64,000 bases of DNA. It comes from Scatosoma sp045632265. Its GTDB lineage: Bacteria > Bacillota > Clostridia > Christensenellales > Borkfalkiaceae. A model generated the notes under the pieces. It was not told where the DNA came from. It saw only the letters and a list, made by a program, of their open reading frames with translations, and did no database searches. Positions 7,607 through 14,976 of this stretch are shown here, one piece after another; positions within the stretch are counted from its first letter, which is position 1, and every line of letters starts with the position of its first letter. The stretch lies in NCBI GenBank assembly GCA_045632265.1, contig JAZQWG010000030.1, positions 24,967 through 88,966 of the forward strand, written 5' to 3'. Made by a program: the position numbers and the translations under genes.

Positions 7607-8152
7607 ATGAAAGCAACAGGGATTGTAAGAAGAATTGACGAGCTTGGTCGTGTCGTGATTCCTAAGGAAATTCGTCGTACGCTCCGTATCAAGGAAGGCG
7701 ACCCTTTGGAAATTTTTACCGACCGTGACGAGCTCATGTTGAAAAAATATTCCCCTATCGCCACCTTGGAACGTTTTAGCAAGGCAACCGCTCGTTCCCT
7801 AAACGATTTGAGTGGCAAGATTGCCGTCATTTGCGACACCGACGGTGTTTTACACGCTTTTGGCGAGGGCAAGAAGGATTTGGGCGGACGTCCCCTTTCC
7901 CAAGACATGGAAAAGATTTTGAAAGATCGGCGCACCTATATCGCCAACCTTTCCGACGGCGGGGAAATTATCCCCCTTACCATAGCGCATGAGGAAGGCG
8001 TGACGGCGCAAGTAATCGTCCCTATCGTGGCAAGCGGCGATTGTTTGGGCGCAGTTGCCGTCCTTTGCAAGGAATCGGGCGCAAAAATGGACGAAAGCGA
8101 CGTGAGCCTTGCAAAACTTACCGCCGATATCTTGGCAAATCAATTTGAATAG
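7607..8152 (+). CDS. spoVT: Stage V sporulation protein T
   Basis: The 181-residue protein has the AbrB-type swapped-hairpin DNA-binding domain at residues 1-50 (TGIVRRIDELGRVVIPKEIR, then LRIKEGDPLEIFTDRDELMLKKY) and a C-terminal GAF-like domain, the full SpoVT plan; B. subtilis SpoVT is about 178 residues. SpoVT is a forespore regulator that tunes SigG-dependent genes. The ORF could start six codons earlier, but the ATG at 7607 has GGAGG 5 bases upstream and begins at the conserved MKATGIVRR. Its presence argues for a spore-forming lineage. It stands alone between the tRNA and a shared terminator. Confidence 0.95.
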   Translation: MKATGIVRRIDELGRVVIPKEIRRTLRIKEGDPLEIFTDRDELMLKKYSPIATLERFSKATARSLNDLSGKIAVICDTDGVLHAFGEGKKDLGGRPLSQDMEKILKDRRTYIANLSDGGEIIPLTIAHEEGVTAQVIVPIVASGDCLGAVAVLCKESGAKMDESDVSLAKLTADILANQFE

Positions 8153-8177
8153 GCTCATACCTGTATGCCTCGAATTG

Positions 8178-8197
8178 TTTTCAACGCATACCTGCCC
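8178..8197 (+). repeat. Dispersed palindromic element, copy 1
   Basis: TTTTCAACGCATACCTGCCC matches copies at 14656-14721 and 63718-63763 (consensus TTTTCAACRCRTACMTGCCC). Confidence 0.5.
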
Positions 8198-8208
8198 TAT
8201 CCATTTAC

Positions 8209-8236
8209 AAAAAAGGCGGACACCAGTCCGCCTTTT
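8209..8236. terminator. Bidirectional terminator
   Basis: AAAAGGCGGA / TCCGCCTTTT hairpin with A and T runs, between spoVT (+) and the membrane protein gene (-). Confidence 0.8.
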
Positions 8237-8251
8237 CATTATATTATGTTA

Positions 8252-9580
8252 TTACTTAGGAAGTACGCCCAACGCTTGGTCGATTTTAATAAGTAAAGGT
8301 TCGATAATGCTTCCCGCAAGATTAAACACACCGTTGGAAAGGCTTGCGTCCGCCGTGAAAAGTTCGTCCACGTGGAAGATGCCGTATCTTGCCAACAAAT
8401 ACCAAATTGCCCACGTTGCCAAGCAAACGATAATGCCAAGCACGAGATACAATATAAACGCCAAAATCCCGTCCGTAATACGCGTAAAGCTGTGTCCGTG
8501 AATCCAATCGGCAAGCTTTTTAAGCACCCAATTAAGCACGTACGTAAGCGCTACGAAGAACACCGCAAGCAAAAGCCCCGCGATAATCTTGCCCACGATA
8601 GGCGCAAGGAACGCAAGTTTCCCGCTGCCGAAAATTTTCGTCATTGCATTTACGCAACGAGTCGTAAGTCCGTACAAGAAGATATTGCCGCCTTCTTTCA
8701 CAGCAAAGGGCAAATACAAGCAAATAAGCGCAAACGCAAAGCCCACGAAACGCACCAAATTGCGCATCGTTTCGGTAAACCCACTTCTTCTACCCTTGCA
8801 CGCAAAGGCAATCAAAATACCGATAAAGAAGAAGTCGAGCGCAAAGCGGGACACGAAGGACACCAACGTCGGCACAAGCACTACGCCCCCCACGTCGAAC
8901 GTGAAAAGGAAGGCAAGCGGGCCGTCTTTAAGCGACGTTGCGTTGAGCAAGAACAAGCCGAGCGACAACACCGTAAAGATGATGGTAAACGTATTGATAA
9001 AGCAAATCAACCCGCCGAGAAGTTTCGTGCCAAAGCCAGGCGTTTCGTAGTTGATACGCAAGGGCATTTTTTTCGACGTATACGATTCGTAATCGTCGTA
9101 ATCCACCCAGTCTTCGTCGTATTCAACGCCGTCTTCGTCCATCACGTACACGTCCGCATTTTTAGGAATCATCTTGATTTTGGGACGGAATTTCAAAGAG
9201 AACACCCCGTACAACACCATCACGATGAGAATACAGCCAAGCGCGAGAATAAACGCTGGAATGAACGTGGTTAAGCCGTCCGACAATCTCGTCAAGGCTT
9301 CCCCTTCTAATCCAAATCCTGTCGCCATATTAGAAAGCGCACCGTGCATAGCCGATTTCAACGCGCCGCCTGCCAATCCTTGCAGCAAGAAGAACAAGGC
9401 CGCCGCCAAAAGCCAAACGAGCCCCGCCCAGCTGATACGTTTTGCGCCCTTCTTAAAGCCCACGATAAAGGCAATAATCAAAGCCACGCCGCTCAGCGCT
9501 AATATAAGGATAGGCAAGAATTGCAAAAATCCGCCGCCCGCATCCGCTTCCGTTGTCAGAATCGAATTCAATCGCGTCAT
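8252..9580 (-). CDS. Multi-pass membrane protein, CvpA-like
   Basis: The 442-residue protein has roughly eight hydrophobic segments. The first two, with a loop FIVGFKKGAKR between them, resemble CvpA/colicin-V-production family proteins, but it is longer than typical CvpA and the match is weak. Around residues 145-170 a cytoplasmic-looking loop is very acidic and Tyr-rich (DEDGVEYDEDWVDYDDYE). No transport or enzyme motif is visible. AAGGAG precedes the ATG, and it lies 23 bases after glnS, so it is probably the last gene of an fhs-glnS transcript. Confidence 0.75.
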   Translation of the reverse strand: MTRLNSILTTEADAGGGFLQFLPILILALSGVALIIAFIVGFKKGAKRISWAGLVWLLAAALFFLLQGLAGGALKSAMHGALSNMATGFGLEGEALTRLSDGLTTFIPAFILALGCILIVMVLYGVFSLKFRPKIKMIPKNADVYVMDEDGVEYDEDWVDYDDYESYTSKKMPLRINYETPGFGTKLLGGLICFINTFTIIFTVLSLGLFLLNATSLKDGPLAFLFTFDVGGVVLVPTLVSFVSRFALDFFFIGILIAFACKGRRSGFTETMRNLVRFVGFAFALICLYLPFAVKEGGNIFLYGLTTRCVNAMTKIFGSGKLAFLAPIVGKIIAGLLLAVFFVALTYVLNWVLKKLADWIHGHSFTRITDGILAFILYLVLGIIVCLATWAIWYLLARYGIFHVDELFTADASLSNGVFNLAGSIIEPLLIKIDQALGVLPK

Positions 9581-9603
9581 TTTCCACTCCTTAAAAAGTT
9601 ATT

Positions 9604-11238
9604 TTACTTATTGAAGTTATCTTTCAAAGAAACGATTTCGGAAAGCACCAAACCGCCCTTTTCATCCGTACATTTTTTATAGTAGCCCACGCGCATAAGT
9701 TGGAAAGCCTTATTTTCTTCGCTTTGCGCAAGGTAGGGTTCCGCCTTGCCGTAGAAGATATGTTCGCTATCCAAATTCATACGTTCGCCAAAGTCTTGAC
9801 CAGCGTATTCCGCATCCTTCAAAAGATAGGAATAGCGACGGATTTCTACGTCCACACCCGTCTTGCCGTCTACCCATTGAATAGTGCCTTTTACCTTAAT
9901 ACCACTCGTGTCGTTTGCCGAACGGCTTTCGGGCACGTACGAACATTTAAGCTCTACCACTTCCCCGTTTTCATCCGTCACCACTTCGTCGCAATGGATG
10001 ATATACGCGCCCTTCAAACGCACGTAGCCGTCCATCTTCAAACGTTGGTATTTGGGGGGCGGGTTAAGCGAGAAGTCCGCTTTATCGATATACACTACGT
10101 TCGAGAAAGCCACTTGTCTTACGCCTAATTCGGGCTTCAAGGGGTGGATTGCCGAATCGAGCATTTCTTCCCCTTCGTAGTTGGTAATCGTCACTTTCAA
10201 CGGCTCTAACACCGCCATAGCACGTTCCGCATTTTCGTTAAGGTTATCACGGATACAAGCTTCCAAATAGGAAAGCTGACATTCCGAATTTGCCTTTACG
10301 ATACCGATTTTCGTGCAGAAATCCAAAAGCGCTTCGGGGGGGACACCACGGTTACGCAAGCCTGCTACCGTAGGCATACGGGGATCGTCCCAGCCGTGTA
10401 CGTGACCTTCTTCTACAAGGCGTTTCAAATAACGCTTACTCATCACCGTGTTCGTCACCGCAAGGCGAGCAAACTCGATTTGACGAGGTTTCGGGTCGAA
10501 ACCAAGGTTGATGCCCACCCAGTCGTAAAGGGGGCGATGGTCTTCAAATTCAAGGGTGCACAACGAGTGCGTAACGCCTTGCAAATAGTCGCAAATAGGA
10601 TGTGCGTAGTCGTACATAGGATAGATGCACCACTTATCCCCCGTGCGGTGGTGCGTTGCACGCAAGATACGATAGATAACGGGGTCACGCATGTTCATGT
10701 TGGGCGACGCCATATCGATTTTCGCACGCAAGCACTTGCTTCCGTCGGGATATTTGCCCGCACGCATTTCTCTAAAGAGTTGCAAGTTTTCTTCCACGCT
10801 ACGGTTTCTATAAGGGCTTTCCTTGCCCGCTTCCGTCAAGCTGCCACGGGTTGCGCTGATTTGTTCGGGCGATAAATCGCACACGAAAGCTTTGCCTTCG
10901 CAAATCAAACGTTCTGCGTAGTTGTAAATGATTTCAAAGAAATCGGAAGCGTACTTTTCTTCCGCCCAGTCGTAGCCTACCCACTCGATATCCTTGCGGA
11001 TAGCATCTACGAATTCCGTCTTTTCCTTGGACGGGTTGGTGTCGTCGAAGAAAAGGTTGCACTTGCCTTCGTACTTTTTCGCCGTACCGAAGTTGACGAG
11101 CATACTCTTGATATGCCCGATATGCAAATAACCGTTCGGTTCGGGCGGGAAACGAGTTTGCACCGCGCTAATCTTTCCCTTTTCGATATCGTCGTTGATA
11201 ATTTGTTCTATAAAGTTCGTTGCTTCAATGGTATTCAT
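9604..11238 (-). CDS. glnS: Glutaminyl-tRNA synthetase
   Basis: This 544-residue class I synthetase charges tRNA-Gln. The HIGH motif is in RFPPEPNGYLHIGHIKS (residues 29-45), and the KMSKS equivalent reads VMSKR near residue 265. The C-terminal half carries the beta-barrel anticodon-binding domains. GlnRS rather than GluRS is shown by the PPEPNGYLHIGH signature and the GlnRS-type catalytic domain (DDTNPSKEKTEFVDAI). ATG 11238 is chosen; an upstream in-frame GTG at 11247 adds three residues and cannot be excluded. It follows fhs by 24 bases in the same direction. Many Clostridia make Gln-tRNA through GatCAB, so direct charging is worth noting. Confidence 0.93.
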   Translation of the reverse strand: MNTIEATNFIEQIINDDIEKGKISAVQTRFPPEPNGYLHIGHIKSMLVNFGTAKKYEGKCNLFFDDTNPSKEKTEFVDAIRKDIEWVGYDWAEEKYASDFFEIIYNYAERLICEGKAFVCDLSPEQISATRGSLTEAGKESPYRNRSVEENLQLFREMRAGKYPDGSKCLRAKIDMASPNMNMRDPVIYRILRATHHRTGDKWCIYPMYDYAHPICDYLQGVTHSLCTLEFEDHRPLYDWVGINLGFDPKPRQIEFARLAVTNTVMSKRYLKRLVEEGHVHGWDDPRMPTVAGLRNRGVPPEALLDFCTKIGIVKANSECQLSYLEACIRDNLNENAERAMAVLEPLKVTITNYEGEEMLDSAIHPLKPELGVRQVAFSNVVYIDKADFSLNPPPKYQRLKMDGYVRLKGAYIIHCDEVVTDENGEVVELKCSYVPESRSANDTSGIKVKGTIQWVDGKTGVDVEIRRYSYLLKDAEYAGQDFGERMNLDSEHIFYGKAEPYLAQSEENKAFQLMRVGYYKKCTDEKGGLVLSEIVSLKDNFNK

Positions 11239-11262
11239 ACTACTCACCCACTCTTCGCATTA

Positions 11263-12918
11263 TTAAGACAAGCCCACGATTGTGCCGTCGGAAAGCAAAT
11301 CGATTTTTTCCGCTGCGGGACGTGCGCCAAGCCCGGGCATGAGCATAATTTTGCCTGCAATCGCCACGATAAAGCCCGCACCGCCCTTCAATACGATGTC
11401 ACGAACGGTGATTCTAAATCCCGTAGGTCTGCCGATAAGTTCGGCGTTGTCCGAAAGGGAGTATTGCGTTTTCGCCATGATAATCGGTTTATCGCCGTAG
11501 CCCTTTTCTTCAATCGTCTTAATCTTCGCAAGCGCTTCTTCCGAGAAATCTACGCCGTCCGCGCCGTAAATCTTTTGCGCCAACTTTTCAATCTTTTCGC
11601 AAACGCTGTCCGAAAGTTCGTAAGGATAGCAAAGCTTGGAAGGAATTTCGCAAGCCTTTACCACTTCTTCAGCAAGTTCCTTGCCGCCTTCGCCACCCTT
11701 CAAGAATACGTCGGTGAATACCGCCGTCGAGCCTGCGTTTCTAACCGTTTCAATGACGTAATCGGTTTCCGCTTGCGTATCGGTGAAGAATCTATTCATC
11801 GCTACGACAACGGGCTTTTTATATACGTTTTGAATATTTTCAATGTGTTTCAAAAGGTTGGGCATACCCTTTGCAAGCGCTTCCAAGTTTTCTTCCGCAA
11901 GCGTTGCTTTGTCCGCACCACCGTGCAATTTAAGCGCTTTTACCGTAGCAACGATAACTACGCAATCGGGTTCAATCCCCGCCTTTCTACATTTAGCGTC
12001 AAGGAATTTTTCTGCGCCAAGGTCAGCGCCGAAGCCTGCTTCGGTGATAGCGTAATCGGCAAGACTCATCGCTGCGTACGTTGCTTGTACGCTGTTGCAA
12101 CCGTGCGCAATGTTCGCAAACGGACCGCCGTGAATAATAGCGGGCGTGTGTTCGAGCGTTTGAACAAGGTTGGGCTTCATCGCTTCTTTCAAAAGCACCG
12201 CCATCGAGCCTACTGCGCCGGGGATATCCCTTGCAAATACGTAATCGCCGTCCGTGTTCAAGCCGATGATGATGTTGCCAAGACGGCGTTTCAAATCGTC
12301 CAAGTCGGTTGCAAGGCACAAAACTGCCATAACTTCGCTTGCCGCCGTAATATCGAAATGGTCTTCTCTTTCCACGCCACGACCGTTTTTGCCGATCGTG
12401 ATATTGATAAGTTCACGTTCGTTCATGTCCATACAACGGTGGAAATAGATATTGTTCAAGTCAATTTTGAGCGCATTGCCACGGAAAATGTGGTTATCCA
12501 TCAATGCGCAAAGCAAGTTGTTTGCCGCCGTAATTGCGTGCAAATCGCCCGTGAAGTGCAAGTTGATTTCACTCATCGGCACAACTTGCGCATAACCGCC
12601 GCCAGCTGCGCCCCCTTTCATGCCAAATACAGGGCCAAGGGAAGGTTCACGCAAAGCAAGACAAACGGATTTACCGATTTTGGAAAGCCCGTCGCCAAGC
12701 CCGATAGAAACGGTGGTTTTCCCTTCGCCCGAAGCGGTGGGATTAATGGCCGTCACTAAAACGAGTTTCGCTCTGCGTTTTGCATTTTTCGGAAGCGTAA
12801 TCTTCGCTTTGTATTTGCCGTACAATTCCAAATCCGCTTCACTTAAACCGATTTTTTTGGCTACTTCTCTAATGTCAATAAGTTCGGCGGATTCAGCAAT
12901 TTCAATATCCGAAAGCAT
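11263..12918 (-). CDS. fhs: Formate-tetrahydrofolate ligase
   Basis: The 551-residue enzyme makes 10-formyl-THF from formate, THF and ATP, feeding one-carbon metabolism or the methyl branch of the Wood-Ljungdahl route. The ATP-binding loop PTASGEGKTTVSIGLGDGL lies near residue 68. FGMKGGAAGGGYAQVVPM and LTGDLHAITAANNL-type folate-site blocks follow, and the C-terminus has GAGFIVAIAGKIMLMPGLG. Length matches the family (about 555). The reading frame extends 40 codons upstream, but the start at 12918 begins at the conserved N-terminus and has AAGGAG in front. It appears to lead an fhs-glnS-membrane protein transcript. Confidence 0.97.
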   Translation of the reverse strand: MLSDIEIAESAELIDIREVAKKIGLSEADLELYGKYKAKITLPKNAKRRAKLVLVTAINPTASGEGKTTVSIGLGDGLSKIGKSVCLALREPSLGPVFGMKGGAAGGGYAQVVPMSEINLHFTGDLHAITAANNLLCALMDNHIFRGNALKIDLNNIYFHRCMDMNERELINITIGKNGRGVEREDHFDITAASEVMAVLCLATDLDDLKRRLGNIIIGLNTDGDYVFARDIPGAVGSMAVLLKEAMKPNLVQTLEHTPAIIHGGPFANIAHGCNSVQATYAAMSLADYAITEAGFGADLGAEKFLDAKCRKAGIEPDCVVIVATVKALKLHGGADKATLAEENLEALAKGMPNLLKHIENIQNVYKKPVVVAMNRFFTDTQAETDYVIETVRNAGSTAVFTDVFLKGGEGGKELAEEVVKACEIPSKLCYPYELSDSVCEKIEKLAQKIYGADGVDFSEEALAKIKTIEEKGYGDKPIIMAKTQYSLSDNAELIGRPTGFRITVRDIVLKGGAGFIVAIAGKIMLMPGLGARPAAEKIDLLSDGTIVGLS

Positions 12919-13018
12919 TTGTTTTTCTCCTTTGTGAGCCGTTTTCTTTTTTTCGCACGCATATTTCGCGCGTAAAAAAATAGAAAGCGACCATAATAAC
13001 GCTATTTTAACAACTATC

Positions 13019-13024
13019 ATTATA
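13019..13024 (-). promoter_or_regulatory. Extended -10 promoter of fhs
   Basis: TGGTATAAT on the minus strand, about 100 bases before the start codon. The -35 position (TTCCAT) is weak, so the extended TG is probably needed. Confidence 0.55.
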
Positions 13025-13170
13025 CCATATCTTTTCAAAAAATGGAATAGTTATCTCGTGCTTTTTTAGAAAAATTTCATAATTTTTTTAATATTTTCGG
13101 CAAAATATTCTTCACTCAAGAAAAAGGCGGTCAAAAAAAGATTTTTTCATAGAAAACAAGCTCCTTTCAT

Positions 13171-13199
13171 TTGACTTTACTTTGTAAAAATCGTATAAT
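13171..13199 (+). promoter_or_regulatory. SigA promoter of glyS
   Basis: TTGACT (13171-13176), 17 bases, TATAAT (13194-13199). The leader is only about 35 bases, so no T-box can fit. Confidence 0.85.
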
Positions 13200-13241
13200 A
13201 AAGGCGATAATGTAAAGTTTTTATCGAAAGGAGAACTAATC

Positions 13242-14642
13242 ATGGCAGAAAAAAGAGCGGTGACGATGGAAAAACTCGTTTCCCTTTGCAAAACGCGCGG
13301 CTTTATCTTCCCCGGCAGCGAAATTTACGGCGGCCTTGCAAACACGTGGGACTACGGTCCTTTGGGCGTTGAACTTAAAAACAACGTAAAAAAAGCTTGG
13401 TGGAAAAAGTTCGTACAAGAAAACCCCTACAACACGGGCGTAGATTGCGCTATTTTGATGAATACCCGTACGTGGAAAGCGTCCGGTCACCTTGGCGGAT
13501 TTTCCGACCCCCTTATGGACTGTAAGTCCTGTAAAGCTCGTCACAGAGCCGACCAACTCGTAGAAGCATACGTTGCGAAAAAGGGCTTGGACGTAAAGGT
13601 TGAAAGCATGGATAACGAAGGTTTGGAAGCGTTCATTTCCGAACATAAAATCGTTTGCCCTATTTGCGGCAACAGCGATTTCACGTCCATCAGAAAGTTC
13701 AACTTGATGTTCAAAACGTTCCAAGGCGTAACGGAAGACTCGACGAACACCGTTTACCTTCGTCCCGAAACGGCGCAAGGTATCTTTGTAAACTTCGCAA
13801 ACGTACAACGTGCAACCCGTATGCGTGTACCCTTTGGTATCGCGCAAGTAGGTAAATCCTTCCGTAACGAAATCACGCCCGGCAACTTCACGTTCCGTAC
13901 CCGTGAATTTGAACAAATGGAACTTGAATTCTTCTGCAAGCCCGGCACTGATTTGGAATGGTTTGCATACTGGAAAGATTTCTGCCGTGACTGGCTTTTG
14001 TCCCTTGGCATGAAGGAAGAAAACTTGCACCTTCGCGACCACTCGCCCGAAGAACTTTGCTTCTACTCGAAAGCAACGACCGACTTTGAATACCGTTTCG
14101 CATTTGGTTGGGGCGAACTTTGGGGCGTAGCGGATAGAACGGATTACGACTTGTCGCAACACGCAAAAGAATGTGGCAAGCCCATCGATTACGTTGATCC
14201 CGTGACGAACGAAAGATACGTGCCTTACGTTGTTGAACCGTCGCTCGGCGCGGACCGTGTAGTGCTTGCCTTCTTGACGGATGCGTACGACGAAGAAGTG
14301 GTTGACGCTGAAAAGAACGATATCCGTACGGTACTTCGTTTGCACCCCTTCCTTGCGCCTTACAAGTGCGCCGTATTGCCTTTGCAAAAGAACTTGGCGG
14401 ACAAAGCTGACGAAATCTATGCAAAGATGATGAAGAAATTCCCCACCACCTACGACGTGACGGGTTCTATCGGTAAGCGTTATAGAAGACAAGACGAAAT
14501 CGGTACGCCTTTCTGCGTGACGGTTGACTTCCAAACGCTTGAAGACAACACCGTAACCGTTCGTGATAGAGATACGATGGAACAAATCCGCGTATCCATT
14601 GACGAAGCAATCGCTTACGTTCAAGAAAAAATCGAATTTTAA
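13242..14642 (+). CDS. glyS: Glycyl-tRNA synthetase, homodimeric type
   Basis: This 466-residue class II synthetase charges tRNA-Gly. It is the alpha2 (eukaryote/Gram-positive) form, not the alpha2beta2 glyQ/glyS form: the N-terminus reads TRGFIFPGSEIYGGLANTWD. Motif 2 is FRNEITPGNFTFRTREFEQM, motif 3 lies around VEPSLGADRVVLAFL, and the C-terminal 100 residues are the anticodon-binding domain. Four Cys (CKSC near residue 90 and CPIC near 138) may bind zinc. AAAGGAG stands 9 bases before the ATG. Monocistronic, with its own promoter and terminator. Confidence 0.97.
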   Translation: MAEKRAVTMEKLVSLCKTRGFIFPGSEIYGGLANTWDYGPLGVELKNNVKKAWWKKFVQENPYNTGVDCAILMNTRTWKASGHLGGFSDPLMDCKSCKARHRADQLVEAYVAKKGLDVKVESMDNEGLEAFISEHKIVCPICGNSDFTSIRKFNLMFKTFQGVTEDSTNTVYLRPETAQGIFVNFANVQRATRMRVPFGIAQVGKSFRNEITPGNFTFRTREFEQMELEFFCKPGTDLEWFAYWKDFCRDWLLSLGMKEENLHLRDHSPEELCFYSKATTDFEYRFAFGWGELWGVADRTDYDLSQHAKECGKPIDYVDPVTNERYVPYVVEPSLGADRVVLAFLTDAYDEEVVDAEKNDIRTVLRLHPFLAPYKCAVLPLQKNLADKADEIYAKMMKKFPTTYDVTGSIGKRYRRQDEIGTPFCVTVDFQTLEDNTVTVRDRDTMEQIRVSIDEAIAYVQEKIEF

Positions 14643-14655
14643 TTAAATTAAAACC

Positions 14656-14721
14656 CAAGGGCAGGTATGCGTTCAACGCACACCTGCCCCTTTTATTTTA
14701 TTTTCAACGCGTACATGCCCC
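14656..14721 (+). repeat. Dispersed palindromic element, copy 2, serving as glyS terminator
   Basis: GGGCAGGT / ACCTGCCC arms close a loop containing GCGTTCAACGC and are followed by TTTTATTTTATTTT, then a second partial copy, TTTTCAACGCGTACATGCCC. The element looks related to copies at 8178 and 63718 and is placed as a terminator here. Confidence 0.6.
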
Positions 14722-14976
14722 TTAGATAAAAAGGAAAAACCAAAAATATAGCGCAGGTTTATTAGCGTGCCTTGAAAGGTCGTGTCCGTGACTTTTTCCA
14801 TAGCACATGCGCTTATATCCCACATATTAAAACTTCGTTTTCGTAATCTTCCTATTAAACGTGGGCATTACGCCACCAAATTACGCAAACAAAAAAAGCA
14901 AGGCAAACGCCTTGCTTTTTATCGTTTATCGATACCGTATGGGGGGATAATCCCCCCATACGTGCTTGTTTATTGA
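14722..14976. other. Intergenic region with possible structured RNA
   Basis: No convincing gene. AGCGCA (14750-14755) pairs with TGCGCT (14808-14813), with GTGC/GCAC inside; CCCAC (14819-14823) pairs with GTGGG (14861-14865). I could not match this to SRP RNA, RNase P, tmRNA or 6S RNA. It ends in two hairpins, AAAAGCAAGGC/GCCTTGCTTTT (14892-14923) and GTATGGGGGG/CCCCCCATAC (14937-14962), that probably end gyrA transcription. Confidence 0.35.
14937..14962 (-). terminator. Probable gyrA terminator hairpin
   Basis: A GC-rich 10-bp stem (GTATGGGGGG / CCCCCCATAC, loop ATAATC-type) stands 15 bases after the gyrA stop. The second hairpin with a T run follows at 14892-14923. Confidence 0.6.

Noticed and set aside
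13200..13241. T-box leader for glyS
   Set aside because: Only about 35 bases lie between the promoter and the start; no specifier stem or antiterminator can fit. The leaders of serS and glnS also show no T-box sequence.
14782..14976. 64-codon frame between glyS and gyrA
   Set aside because: No ribosome site; it runs through two terminator hairpins into the gyrA end.
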